Assembly: GCA_023511295.1 (NCBI GenBank)
Contig: JAIMBT010000018.1
Span: forward strand, 25,945-89,944
Source: Alicyclobacillus sp.
GTDB taxonomy: Bacteria; Bacillota; Bacilli; Alicyclobacillales; Alicyclobacillaceae
Direction of reading: 5' to 3'
Length of the DNA: 64,000 nt
The position numbers were made by a program, and so were the translations under genes. The notes beneath the pieces were generated by a model. The model saw only the letters and a list, made by a program, of their open reading frames with translations, did no database searches and was not told the DNA's origin. Below are positions 17,305 through 25,352 of this stretch, piece after piece. Position 1 is the first letter of the stretch. The number at the start of each line of letters is the position of its first letter.

Positions 17305-17368
17305 GCGACGCCTCCCTGGGCGGGCGCGGTTTTCACAGTTCGCCCACATCCCGTCTTACGGTGTCCCA

Positions 17369-18217
17369 TTAGGCTCGAACCTTGCGAAAGGCCACCCACA
17401 TGCTGCCGCCGCCAATCCCTCCGACCACGACGATGATGAGCAGCAACGCCACATTGATGGAGTCGAGGTTGTACACGTGCAAACCCGTCGGCACGGCCCA
17501 CTCCGACAACCTCGGCAGCGCCAGCTCCGCGCCGCCGACCAAGGCGAACAAGACTCCGCCGAAGAGCAGTGTGCTCCCCGCCACGAACCGGCCGATGAAC
17601 GCCTTCGCCTGCGCTTCCAAGCGTCGCTTATCCATCCAGGACCCGAACGCAGCCCCTATCAGAATCTGCATCACCATCGTGCCAATCCCGTAGAACAGAC
17701 CCGGCAGGAACGCCACCCAAGCGTTCGGCATGTGCGGCGAGATCACCGTGTAGATAATCGTGGCAAACGCCCCTGTCCCCCAGCCAGCGATGAACCCGTG
17801 GACCAGGGCGAGGCGAACCGGGATGGCCGAGCCTTGCCCGGGTAGCGGAGGCATCAACCGTTCCAGCCACGGAATCAGGTGCAACGCTTTGTTTCGGTAT
17901 AATATGAAGTAACCCGACAGCAGCATGACGATGCCCACGACGACGTACACCACCTGCTCGGCGCCAGGCCGCGTGAGAAAGCCAGCCAGCGCGAAGTAGG
18001 CAAGTTCCGACGCAATCGCCCGCTGCAGCGTGAACGCCAGCGAGAACAGCAGGCCCGCCCGCATTCCGCCGCGCGTGCTGTAGCTGCCGATGGAGTAGCT
18101 GAACGTGATTGGCCACGTATGCTCATCCGGCGTGATACCGTGCACCACGCCCATCAGGAACACCGTGGCCATGTCTATCAGCCAGGTGATGTGGTGCGGA
18201 TTGTACCAAAAACCCAT
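17369..18217 (-). CDS. NicO/RcnA-like polytopic transporter, probable metal exporter
   Basis: The 282-residue protein has about seven hydrophobic helices. VHGITPDEHTW near residue 25 parallels the H-x4-D-H-type motif of nickel/cobalt transporters; a second LVHGFIAGWGTGAFAT occurs near 140. Start ATG 18217 behind GGAGAG is preferred over the upstream ATG at 18250. Placed directly after a Fur-family regulator gene with its own operator, it is most likely a metal-responsive transporter. A sulfite-exporter/DsbD-like role is the alternative. Confidence 0.65.
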   Translation of the reverse strand: MGFWYNPHHITWLIDMATVFLMGVVHGITPDEHTWPITFSYSIGSYSTRGGMRAGLLFSLAFTLQRAIASELAYFALAGFLTRPGAEQVVYVVVGIVMLLSGYFILYRNKALHLIPWLERLMPPLPGQGSAIPVRLALVHGFIAGWGTGAFATIIYTVISPHMPNAWVAFLPGLFYGIGTMVMQILIGAAFGSWMDKRRLEAQAKAFIGRFVAGSTLLFGGVLFALVGGAELALPRLSEWAVPTGLHVYNLDSINVALLLIIVVVGGIGGGSMWVAFRKVRA

Positions 18218-18283
18218 TGATCTCTCTCCGTTTCTCTGTCGATACACCAAGCCCCATGGTCCGCAACAACTCCCGCTGGCCGT

Positions 18284-18721
18284 TTAGTTCGCCTCTCGGC
18301 AGTCTGGACAGGTGCCAAACACGTCGGACCGATGATCTTGCACATCAAACTCCGGCGGAACAGCGAACGTCGGACACTGGCCCTCCACATCCACCACCCG
18401 GTGACACCGGAGGCATACGAAGTGGTGATGGTGCTTCAGGCCGCAGTAGGCGTAGTACACCTTGCCGTCCACCAGGAAGGCGGACGACACCCCAATCTTC
18501 GTCAGCACCTCCAACAGGCGGTACACCGTCGTCAGACCCACGTGTAACCCCTGTTGATTCGCCAACTCATGCAGCTCACTCGGCGTCAACAGATACGGCG
18601 CTGCCGCAAACAACGTCAACAGTCGCTCCCGCTCATTCGTCAACCGAAAGTGTTGTCCGTTGAGTAACTCGCGAATTCGACCCATGTTCATCGCGTTGGA
18701 TACGTCTGAATGACCCGCCAC
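18284..18721 (-). CDS. Fur-family metalloregulator
   Basis: The 145-residue protein has the Fur winged helix (RLTNERERLLTLF...LTTVYRLLEVL), the hinge LVDGKVYYAYCGLKHHHHFVCLRCHRVVDVE with His-rich metal site, and a second Cys pair FGTCPDC near the end. These give the C-x2-C...C-x2-C structural zinc site. I place the start at GTG 18721 because GAGGGTGAG lies upstream; the ATG at 18691 has no ribosome-binding site. The operator at 18800-18822 sits at the transcription start, implying autoregulation. Whether it senses iron, zinc, nickel or peroxide is not decidable. Confidence 0.85.
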   Translation of the reverse strand: MAGHSDVSNAMNMGRIRELLNGQHFRLTNERERLLTLFAAAPYLLTPSELHELANQQGLHVGLTTVYRLLEVLTKIGVSSAFLVDGKVYYAYCGLKHHHHFVCLRCHRVVDVEGQCPTFAVPPEFDVQDHRSDVFGTCPDCREAN

Positions 18722-18799
18722 CGACGACTCACCCTCTCCCCGTGCCAGCGAGAGATGCACCTGGGGGTAGAACCCAAGGTGTAACCGCGGATGCAGCAC

Positions 18800-18822
18800 T
18801 TATCGAAAATCATTTCCCATAA
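18800..18822 (-). promoter_or_regulatory. Fur-family operator
   Basis: TTATCGAAAAT, one central C, ATTTCCCATAA: the 11-base arms match at 9 positions. The 7-1-7-like AT-rich palindrome has the form of Fur/Zur/PerR boxes. It lies just downstream of the -10 hexamer, over the expected start of transcription. Confidence 0.65.
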
Positions 18823-18823
18823 G

Positions 18824-18852
18824 AGCATAATGTCATCCGGGAATCTCGTCAA
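18824..18852 (-). promoter_or_regulatory. Promoter of the Fur-family operon
   Basis: On the minus strand TTGACG, 17 bases, TATGCT. The predicted start falls inside the 18800-18822 operator about 100 bases before the GTG start. Confidence 0.6.
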
Positions 18853-18894
18853 GATCCCCATCGTTCCGGGCTCACACGGCTACCCGCGCCCAAA

Positions 18895-18913
18895 AGCGGA
18901 ACCCCGTTCCGCT
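18895..18913. repeat. Perfect palindrome related to the 124-bp array
   Basis: AGCGGAAC-CCC-GTTCCGCT is a perfect 8+3+8 inverted repeat. The GGAAC-NNN-GTTCCGCT core also occurs in every 124-bp unit at 14806-15655. It lies between the Fur-family operon and the TRIC gene. Confidence 0.6.
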
Positions 18914-18962
18914 ATTCCATCCGCGGCCACTCCCGCCCCCGCTCCGGTGCCGGAGGAACGAC

Positions 18963-18968
18963 TATAAT
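18963..18968 (+). promoter_or_regulatory. -10 hexamer upstream of the TRIC-type gene
   Basis: Perfect TATAAT. It overlaps the first in-frame ATG (18967), so that ATG cannot be the start if this promoter is used. No good -35 is visible at 16-18 bases. Confidence 0.4.
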
Positions 18969-19011
18969 GTACGTGTCACCAACCCACCAACACCGAAAGG
19001 GTGCGTTGCAT

Positions 19012-19617
19012 GTGGTCTTCACCGTATTGAGTATTGTCGGCAGCGCCGCCTTTGCCCTGAGCGGTGCGCTCGTCGCCATCGAAGAAGAGTACGACGTGTT
19101 TGGCATCCTGGTCCTTGGATTCATCACGGCGTTCGCTGGCGGAATGATTCGGAACTTGGTGGTCGGCCTGCCCATTGCCATGGTGTGGCACCAGAATGCC
19201 GCGTTCACTGCTGCCTTCGTCGCGATGTTCCTCGCCATCGTCTTGCCTTCCCGCATCCTGCAGTACCTGTTGAAGCCCATCCTTGTCTTCGACGCCCTCG
19301 GCCTGTCGACATTCGCTGTACAAGGGGCGCTGTATGCGGAGCGTGTGAACGCCCCCATCGAGACCGTCGTGGTGGCCGCCGCGCTAACCGGGATTGGCGG
19401 CGGTGTCGTTCGCGACGTGCTCGCGCAGCGCAAGCCGACCGTGTTAAAATCTGACACGTACGCCGTGTGGGCCCTGCTGGCTGGCGCCGTCATCGGCCTC
19501 GGCAAGATCCAGTCCAACAACACCTGGCAAATCTACACGTTGATTTGTGCCATCTTCGTCCTCCGTCTCCTATCCATCCTCTTCAAATGGCGGCTACCAC
19601 ACGCCCGAAAAGGATGA
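19012..19617 (+). CDS. TRIC-type (UPF0126/YadS-like) membrane channel
   Basis: The 201-residue protein has seven helices in two repeats, each with the family signature: GSAAFALSGALVA...GGMIRNLVVG in the first and ALGLSTFAVQGALYA...GIGGGVVRDVL in the second. Prokaryotic members of this fold form trimeric cation channels; some were annotated as glycine transporters. Start taken at GTG 19012, behind AAAGGGTG; the in-frame ATG at 18967 overlaps a TATAAT. It is a single-gene unit divergent from the Fur operon. Confidence 0.85.
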   Translation: MVFTVLSIVGSAAFALSGALVAIEEEYDVFGILVLGFITAFAGGMIRNLVVGLPIAMVWHQNAAFTAAFVAMFLAIVLPSRILQYLLKPILVFDALGLSTFAVQGALYAERVNAPIETVVVAAALTGIGGGVVRDVLAQRKPTVLKSDTYAVWALLAGAVIGLGKIQSNNTWQIYTLICAIFVLRLLSILFKWRLPHARKG

Positions 19618-19656
19618 CGTGCCCCCCATCACCCTGTCCCCTCGCCCAGCTGGAGG

Positions 19657-19807
19657 GTCTGCCAACCGGGTGCGCCGGCTCAACGCCCCGTCCCTCACCC
19701 ACCCCCTCACCTCTTCGCTTCGGCTCTGAATCCCTCCGGCGCGGGACTGAACCCACTGCGTCAAAAGCAGGTCTTTTCCCGTCAGAGGTCGAAGTACCCT
19801 GGCAGAC
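19657..19807 (+). ncRNA. Structured leader, possible c-di-AMP (ydaO-type) riboswitch
   Basis: GTCTGCCA (19657-19664) pairs perfectly with TGGCAGAC (19800-19807), closing a ~150-base domain that ends 22 bases before the lipoprotein ATG. Inside are CCGG/CCGG and CTGC/GCAG hairpins and the sequences CTGAATCCC and CCCGTCAG, which resemble conserved ydaO-yuaA elements. The highly conserved GGGGGACCCA element of that class is not obvious, so the class call is weak. A c-di-AMP switch would fit: cell-wall hydrolases are its usual targets. Confidence 0.4.
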
Positions 19808-19829
19808 GTGCCCACGAGGAGGTTTCAGC

Positions 19830-20579
19830 ATGAACAGCAAAGCAGCACTGGTTGCACTCGCTGGACTGTCTATCTTCGTACTGGCTGGTTGCGGTGGTGG
19901 CCACGGCGGATCTGACAACGGGCAGGCCCTCGCCAACGTCATCAACCCACCCGCGGCCAACAACGCGGCGGGAAGCGGCACGGCGTCGTCTTCTCCCACC
20001 AACAGCGCAAGCAACGCGTCGAACACGGCCAACAGCACATCGCCCGAGAGCACGACAACCTCCAATGGTACGGGCGGCAGTACGGCAGCGGCGACGACGT
20101 CTACATCGACCAACACCACCGGCGGCTCTTCCAATGGGGCCGAAAATTCGCCAGCCAACTCGTCGAATGCCGCTGGCAGCGTCAACGTGTGGACCGTGAG
20201 CCCCCCGTCGGGAACCCAGGCCGCGGCGGCTGAGAAGTCGATGGCTTCCACCATCCAGACGCTTTTGACGAATCCACCGAACGCACCGACCGACTGCTCC
20301 GCCCTCGTCCAGTACGTCTTCACCCAAGCAGGCGTGAGCGTACCGAGAACCGTGAGTCAGCAAGCGACTGTCGGGACGCGGATTGCTTCAGCGAATCAGT
20401 TACAGTACGGCGACATCGTGTTCTTTGACCTCTCGTCGCAACCGAACACGCCGACCTTCGACGGCATCTACGTAGGCAACGGGCAGGTTGTGGCCAAGAC
20501 AACGCACGGCATCCAAGCAGTGCCGCTGAATGGTGGCTATTGGGCTGGAAAGTTTCTGTACGGCCAGCGCGTGCTCTGA
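19830..20579 (+). CDS. Lipoprotein with degenerate NlpC/P60 domain
   Basis: The 249-residue product starts at ATG 19830 behind GAGGAGGTTT. Residues 1-20 are a lipoprotein signal with lipobox VLAGC. A long Ser/Thr/Asn/Ala spacer (about 25-130) leads to an NlpC/P60 domain (about 145-249) with TDCSALVQYVF (nucleophile Cys) and YGDIVFFDL. In active family members a His precedes V/A-G-I-Y; here the sequence is TFDGIYVGNG, so the catalytic His is absent at that position. The protein may bind peptidoglycan without cutting it, or use another base. Confidence 0.8.
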   Translation: MNSKAALVALAGLSIFVLAGCGGGHGGSDNGQALANVINPPAANNAAGSGTASSSPTNSASNASNTANSTSPESTTTSNGTGGSTAAATTSTSTNTTGGSSNGAENSPANSSNAAGSVNVWTVSPPSGTQAAAAEKSMASTIQTLLTNPPNAPTDCSALVQYVFTQAGVSVPRTVSQQATVGTRIASANQLQYGDIVFFDLSSQPNTPTFDGIYVGNGQVVAKTTHGIQAVPLNGGYWAGKFLYGQRVL

Positions 20580-20654
20580 CACGCAGGGGCGATGGTGGAA
20601 CAGGGAGCTCGAGTGTCCCAACCGTGTTGACGGAGGAATTGATTGAAGAGGAGC

Positions 20655-20680
20655 GAGGGCTGGCCGTCAGGCCAGCCCTC
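20655..20680. terminator. Hairpin between convergent genes
   Basis: GAGGGCTGGCC, GTCA, GGCCAGCCCTC: a perfect 11-bp stem with four-base loop. It overlaps the stop codon of the aldose epimerase (20667) and lies beyond the end of the lipoprotein gene (20579). No long T-run on either side; likely a bidirectional hairpin terminator. Confidence 0.5.
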
Positions 20681-21689
20681 CTTCGCGAACGTACAAACGG
20701 GCGTGTGCATCCCACGTCTCGCCTGGACGGATTGCGTAAAATCCGATTTCCTCTGGCGGCAGCGCGACGTTTGGCGCATTGACGACATTCACCTGGGGCT
20801 CCGCGCAGAAGAACCCGGGCTTGGCGTAGTGGTTCCAGACCATCCACTGGCGGTACATCGGCCCGACATCGTACACAAGTGTAACGTCTCGCCGCATATC
20901 CCAGAGTTCCATCCGATTGGACCCCTGCCGCGGGTGAGCTGTATAGTGGTGGTCCATAGGCTCCGAGAACGGGTACACGCCGACGTTACGCAGGTCTTGC
21001 TCCAACGGGCGCAACCGCAGGCGGTTTCCGGTCGGCAGGCCGCGGTCATCCAGTTCCCACCGCTCGCCGATGGAGATGCGGCACCGATAGTCGGCCGCAT
21101 CTCCATCGGGTGCGAACGGCGCGTTGATGGCGGTGTGGAACCCGATGAGACACGGCATGGGACCGGGCCCGTCGTTTCGGACCAGGACGTGTTGACTGAG
21201 CCCGAACGCGCTGAGCGAGTAGCGCAACGCCATCGTGAACCGGAACGGCCAATGCGCGTACACCGGGTGTCGTTCATCCACACGTACGGACAGCGTGACG
21301 AACGCCTCGGCGTGGTTGTTCCCGAACGCCTGAACGTCCCAGGCAGTGTCGTACAACACGCCGTGCAGATGGGTACGCGTCTGCGGTTCGTTCACCGGCA
21401 GCTGGACCCGCTTTCCGGCGAACGAAAACGTACCGCCGTCATATCGGTTGGGTGGCATCAAGACGGGGATGCCGTAGAGGTACGGTGTCTGCCGGAAGAC
21501 GTCCATCTCGTCGGCGCGCGGTTCGTGCAACAACTGGAACCTGTTGTCACTGTCTCGAAGACTGATGAGGTTTGCCCCGACCGCGGGGAGCACGGTCGCC
21601 TGCAGGGGACCCCACTGCAGGACGACGGCGTACTCCCCGTGAAAGGTCGCTTCGAAAGCCTTCGCGACCAGTTGGCTCGCCGTCTCCAT
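20667..21689 (-). CDS. Aldose 1-epimerase family protein
   Basis: The 340-residue beta-sandwich enzyme has the galactose-mutarotase layout: an early G-A-N-L-I-S-L strand, GIPVLMPPNRYDGG, THLHGVLYDTAW with the candidate catalytic His near 108, GFHTAINAPF near 185 and AEPQVNVVNAP near 305 (candidate Glu). It interconverts alpha and beta anomers of aldoses; here it would supply the anomer used by xylose isomerase. The xylA stop TGA overlaps the GTG/ATG start (GTGATG at 21692-21687), so translation is coupled. It is the last gene of the seven-gene operon. Confidence 0.8.
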   Translation of the reverse strand: METASQLVAKAFEATFHGEYAVVLQWGPLQATVLPAVGANLISLRDSDNRFQLLHEPRADEMDVFRQTPYLYGIPVLMPPNRYDGGTFSFAGKRVQLPVNEPQTRTHLHGVLYDTAWDVQAFGNNHAEAFVTLSVRVDERHPVYAHWPFRFTMALRYSLSAFGLSQHVLVRNDGPGPMPCLIGFHTAINAPFAPDGDAADYRCRISIGERWELDDRGLPTGNRLRLRPLEQDLRNVGVYPFSEPMDHHYTAHPRQGSNRMELWDMRRDVTLVYDVGPMYRQWMVWNHYAKPGFFCAEPQVNVVNAPNVALPPEEIGFYAIRPGETWDAHARLYVREGGLA

Positions 21690-22999
21690 CACAGGGTCGT
21701 CAGGTACTGGTTGAGGATGGACTTCAGCATCTCCTGGCGGCCTGATTGATTGACAATCGGACGCTCGGCCGCGTAAGCGGCCAGTGCCTTGAAATCCGCC
21801 GTCCCCGCGACAATCTCTGCGCCGACGCCGTCGCGGTAGGTGCTGTAGCGTTGCGCGATGAAGTCTTCCAGTACGCCGTCCTCCACCAGTTTCGCAGCTA
21901 CCTTGAAGCCCTTCGCAAAGCTGTCCATCCCAGCGATGTGCGCGTGGAACAGATCCACCGCCTCAAACGAACCGCGCCGCGGTTTGGCGTCGAAGTTCAA
22001 GCCCCCGCGATGCAAGCCGCCGTTCTGGATGATCTCGTACATCGCCAGCGTCGTGCTGTAGAGGTCCGTCGGAAACTCGTCCGTATCCCAGCCGAGCAAC
22101 GTGTCGCCTTGGTTCGCGTCGACAGATCCCAGCACGCCGTACGTGCGGCACACGCAGAGCTCGTGCTCAAACGTGTGGCCCGCCAAGGTGGCGTGGTTCG
22201 CTTCAATGTTCAACTTGAAATGGTCGATGAGGCCGTACTTGTACAAGAAGGCGATGGCGCTCGCCGCGTCGTAGTCGTACTGATGCTTCGTCGGCTCTTT
22301 CGGCTTTGGCTCAATCAGGAACTGGCCAGTGTAGCCAATCTCCTTCGCATAGTCGATGGCCATGTGGTAGAAGCGCGCCAGGTTGTCGAGCTCCAACCCC
22401 ATGTCCGTGTTGAGCAGCGTCTCGTAGCCTTCCCGGCCGCCCCAGAACACGTAGTTTTCAGAACCGAGCTGCTTGCCAATCTCGAGGCTCTTCTTGACCT
22501 GTCCTGCCGCGTACGCAAAAACGTCCGCGTTCGGAGACGTGGCTGCACCGTGGACAAAGCGCGGGTTGGTGAACAGGTTGGCCGTGTTCCAGAGCAGTTT
22601 GACCGACGACGTCTTCATGTAGTCCGAGATCATCGAGACAATCACGTCGAGGTTGCGGTTGGTCTCGGCCAGCGTGTCGCCTTCCGGCGCGATGTCTCGG
22701 TCGTGGAAGGCGAAGTACTTCAGTCCCAACTTGTCGATGAATTCAAACGCCGCCTCCACGCGCGCCTTCGCCAAGTCCATGCCCGTATAGCCGCTCCACG
22801 GCCGTTGCATCGTACCAACCCCGAACGGATCGCTTCCGTCCGCCACGAACGTGTGCCAGTACGCGACGGAGAAACGCAGGTAATCTTCCATCCGCTTCCC
22901 CAGGACGACCTCGTCCGGATTGTAGTACTTGTATGCGAGCGGGTTTTTCGACTGCGGGCCCTCGAACGAGATCTTGTCAATACCTTCAAAGTAGGTCAT
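21689..22999 (-). CDS. xylA: Xylose isomerase
   Basis: The 436-residue protein is a class II xylose isomerase (D-xylose to D-xylulose, cytoplasmic, divalent-metal dependent). Seen motifs: [10 protein letters not shown] (catalytic His and Asp, about residue 100), [10 protein letters not shown] near 188, [13 protein letters not shown] (metal Glu and active-site Lys/His near 235), [16 protein letters not shown] near 270, and [20 protein letters not shown] near 300 with metal-binding Asp residues. ATG 22999 follows AGGGAGGAG. It sits between the GH3 gene and the epimerase gene in the xyl operon. Confidence 0.97.
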   Translation of the reverse strand: MTYFEGIDKISFEGPQSKNPLAYKYYNPDEVVLGKRMEDYLRFSVAYWHTFVADGSDPFGVGTMQRPWSGYTGMDLAKARVEAAFEFIDKLGLKYFAFHDRDIAPEGDTLAETNRNLDVIVSMISDYMKTSSVKLLWNTANLFTNPRFVHGAATSPNADVFAYAAGQVKKSLEIGKQLGSENYVFWGGREGYETLLNTDMGLELDNLARFYHMAIDYAKEIGYTGQFLIEPKPKEPTKHQYDYDAASAIAFLYKYGLIDHFKLNIEANHATLAGHTFEHELCVCRTYGVLGSVDANQGDTLLGWDTDEFPTDLYSTTLAMYEIIQNGGLHRGGLNFDAKPRRGSFEAVDLFHAHIAGMDSFAKGFKVAAKLVEDGVLEDFIAQRYSTYRDGVGAEIVAGTADFKALAAYAAERPIVNQSGRQEMLKSILNQYLTTL

Positions 23000-23018
23000 G
23001 GTTCGTCTCCTCCCTCAG

Positions 23019-25352
23019 TTAGAACGCCTCGGTTGTGTACGCCCGGTCTGGCAAGACGGTTGCTTCGCCGTTGACCTCGAAGGACCCGGTCAGCCGAATA
23101 TCCTCCGAGGAACTCCCGACCATCACCTCAAAGCTCCCTGGTTCGACGACGTAGTTCAGCCCGACATCGTGGAAACCGAGCGATGAGATGGGCAGCACGA
23201 ACGTCACGGTCCTCGTCTCCCCGACTGCGAGCGAGACCCGCCGAAAGCCTTTCAGTTCCTTGACGGGCCGCGTCACGCTCGCGACTGGGTCATGGACGTA
23301 CAGCTGCACCACTTCGTCCCCCGCGACCGATCCGGTGTTCGTAACGTCCACCTGAATCGTCACCTGGTCATGCACGGTGAAGGGTGCACCGGAAATGACC
23401 AGGTTCGCGTACGAGAAGGAGGTGTAGCTGAGACCGTACCCAAACGGATAGAGCGGCTTCGCGCTCATTTCCACGTAATCGCCTTTCCAGTGAGATCTGC
23501 CCCCGGAAGGCTTGTGGTTGTAGTACACAGGCACCTGCCCGACAGATCTCGGCACGGACATCGGCAGCCGGCCGCCGGGGTTGTAGTCGCCAAACAGCAC
23601 GTCGGCAATCGCGGCGGCACCTTCCTCGCCAGGCAGCCACGCCTCGAGGATGGCCGGGACGTGATCAGTCATCCAACCGATGGAGAGCGGACGGCCGTTC
23701 ACGAGAACGGCCACCACAGGCGTGCCCGTCGCGTGCACCGCGCGGACCAGCGCTTCCTGCAGGCCCGGCAGTTGGAGGCTGGCGCGGTCGAGTGACTCAC
23801 CGGACGAGCACCCGTCGATGAGACCGGCCTTATCACCCACGACGAGAATCGCCACGTCCGCCTGCTTCGCCACGGCGACGGCGGCGTCAATCCCGGCTTG
23901 CGACCCTGTCAGGGTGTCCGTCCCCTGCGCATAGAGTACCCGCGTCCCCGGTGACACCTTGTCGCGGATGGCCTGGAGGACGCTGATGATGGAGACAAAG
24001 TTCGCGTCGAGCTCAATCTTCTCCGGAACGGCGGTGTCAAACGTGTTGGTCATGTCCTGAAGCGTCTCAATGTGGCACGGGTAGGCGTAGTCACCGAGCA
24101 GGTGCCGAACGCTGTCCGCGTTGGGGCCAATCACCGCAATCGTCCCAACGTCCTTTCTGAGCGGCAGAAGGTTCCCTTCGTTCTTGAGCAAGGTCATCGA
24201 CTGTTGTGCGACGGTCCGCGCCAGCGCGCGCTGCTGCGCGTTGTCGAACACCTCTGCGACACGCGACTCGTCGACATACGGGTGCTCAAACAGCCCCATC
24301 CGAAACTTCGCCGTCAGCACCCGCCGGACTGCCGCGTCAATCAGCGCCATGTCGACGGCACCTTCCGCAATCAAGGCGAGTAACGGAGCCCCGTAGCAGT
24401 CCGTACTCGGCAGCTCCACGTCTACGCCGGCTTGCAGCGCCACGCGCGCCGCCCGCGACTTCCCTTCAACCAAATGGTGATAACCCTGCAGCATGTCGAC
24501 CGCGAAGTAGTCGGACACCACAAGGCCGTCGAACCCCCACTCTCGGCGCAGTACATCGACGAGCAGTTCGGTCGAAGCGTGGCACGGAACGCCGTCCAAC
24601 TCGTGGTACCCTGGCATGATGGCGCCAAGTCTTCCGGCACGTACCACCGCCTCAAACGGCTGCAGGAACACATCCCGCAGTTCCCGCGGTGCGATATGTG
24701 GCGGTGCCCAGTTCATGCCGCCCTCCGAGACGCCGTAACCGACGAAGTGCTTGCCGGTTGCGATCACGCCGTTGCGGACGTCGTCAGTCTGCAGCCCGCG
24801 CACGTAAGAGAGCCCCATCTGCGTCACCAGGTACGGGTCTTCGCCAAACGTCTCTTCCACACGGCCCCAGCGGGCATCGCGAGTGACGTCGAGGAGTGGC
24901 GCCAACGCCTGGTGAGCGCCGACCGATTTCATCTGGGTACGGATGACCTCTCCCATTGCCTCCGCCAACTCCGGGTTCCACGTGCTCGCGACGCCGATGG
25001 TCTGCGGAAACAGCGTGGCCCCTTTCGCCATGTAGCCGCTGCACGACTCCTCGTGGACCAGCGCCGGAATCCCGAGGCGTGTGTGCTCCACGAGGTAGCG
25101 CTGAATACGATTCGCCATCTTCGCACTTTCCTCAGGCCCGAGGCTGCTTGCGCCCCCAATCCGAGTGACCTGGCCAATGCCGCGCTTCATACGCCCATCT
25201 GCCTTGACCGGGGAGAATTCCGAGCCCTCCAGCACCTCGTACACCCACAGGCTGCCGAGCTGAGCGCACTTCTCCTCGGGCGTCATCAAGGACAGCAGAT
25301 GTTCGACGCGTTCTTCCACAGAAAGGGTCGTATCTTTGTACCGCTCACTCAT
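23019..25352 (-). CDS. Family 3 glycoside hydrolase, beta-xylosidase/beta-glucosidase
   Basis: The 777-residue enzyme has the N-terminal GH3 barrel (about 10-340) with KHFVGYG and the nucleophile region GLVVSDYFAVDML, the alpha/beta sandwich domain (about 380-600) and a C-terminal fibronectin-III-like domain (about 650-740). No signal peptide, so it acts in the cytoplasm on imported oligosaccharides. The ATG at 25352 overlaps the xylB stop (ATGA) with GGAGGTGG upstream; longer frames to 25634 run through xylB and are spurious. Neighbours argue for xylo-oligosaccharides as substrate, but beta-glucosidase activity is equally possible from sequence. Confidence 0.9.
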   Translation of the reverse strand: MSERYKDTTLSVEERVEHLLSLMTPEEKCAQLGSLWVYEVLEGSEFSPVKADGRMKRGIGQVTRIGGASSLGPEESAKMANRIQRYLVEHTRLGIPALVHEESCSGYMAKGATLFPQTIGVASTWNPELAEAMGEVIRTQMKSVGAHQALAPLLDVTRDARWGRVEETFGEDPYLVTQMGLSYVRGLQTDDVRNGVIATGKHFVGYGVSEGGMNWAPPHIAPRELRDVFLQPFEAVVRAGRLGAIMPGYHELDGVPCHASTELLVDVLRREWGFDGLVVSDYFAVDMLQGYHHLVEGKSRAARVALQAGVDVELPSTDCYGAPLLALIAEGAVDMALIDAAVRRVLTAKFRMGLFEHPYVDESRVAEVFDNAQQRALARTVAQQSMTLLKNEGNLLPLRKDVGTIAVIGPNADSVRHLLGDYAYPCHIETLQDMTNTFDTAVPEKIELDANFVSIISVLQAIRDKVSPGTRVLYAQGTDTLTGSQAGIDAAVAVAKQADVAILVVGDKAGLIDGCSSGESLDRASLQLPGLQEALVRAVHATGTPVVAVLVNGRPLSIGWMTDHVPAILEAWLPGEEGAAAIADVLFGDYNPGGRLPMSVPRSVGQVPVYYNHKPSGGRSHWKGDYVEMSAKPLYPFGYGLSYTSFSYANLVISGAPFTVHDQVTIQVDVTNTGSVAGDEVVQLYVHDPVASVTRPVKELKGFRRVSLAVGETRTVTFVLPISSLGFHDVGLNYVVEPGSFEVMVGSSSEDIRLTGSFEVNGEATVLPDRAYTTEAF

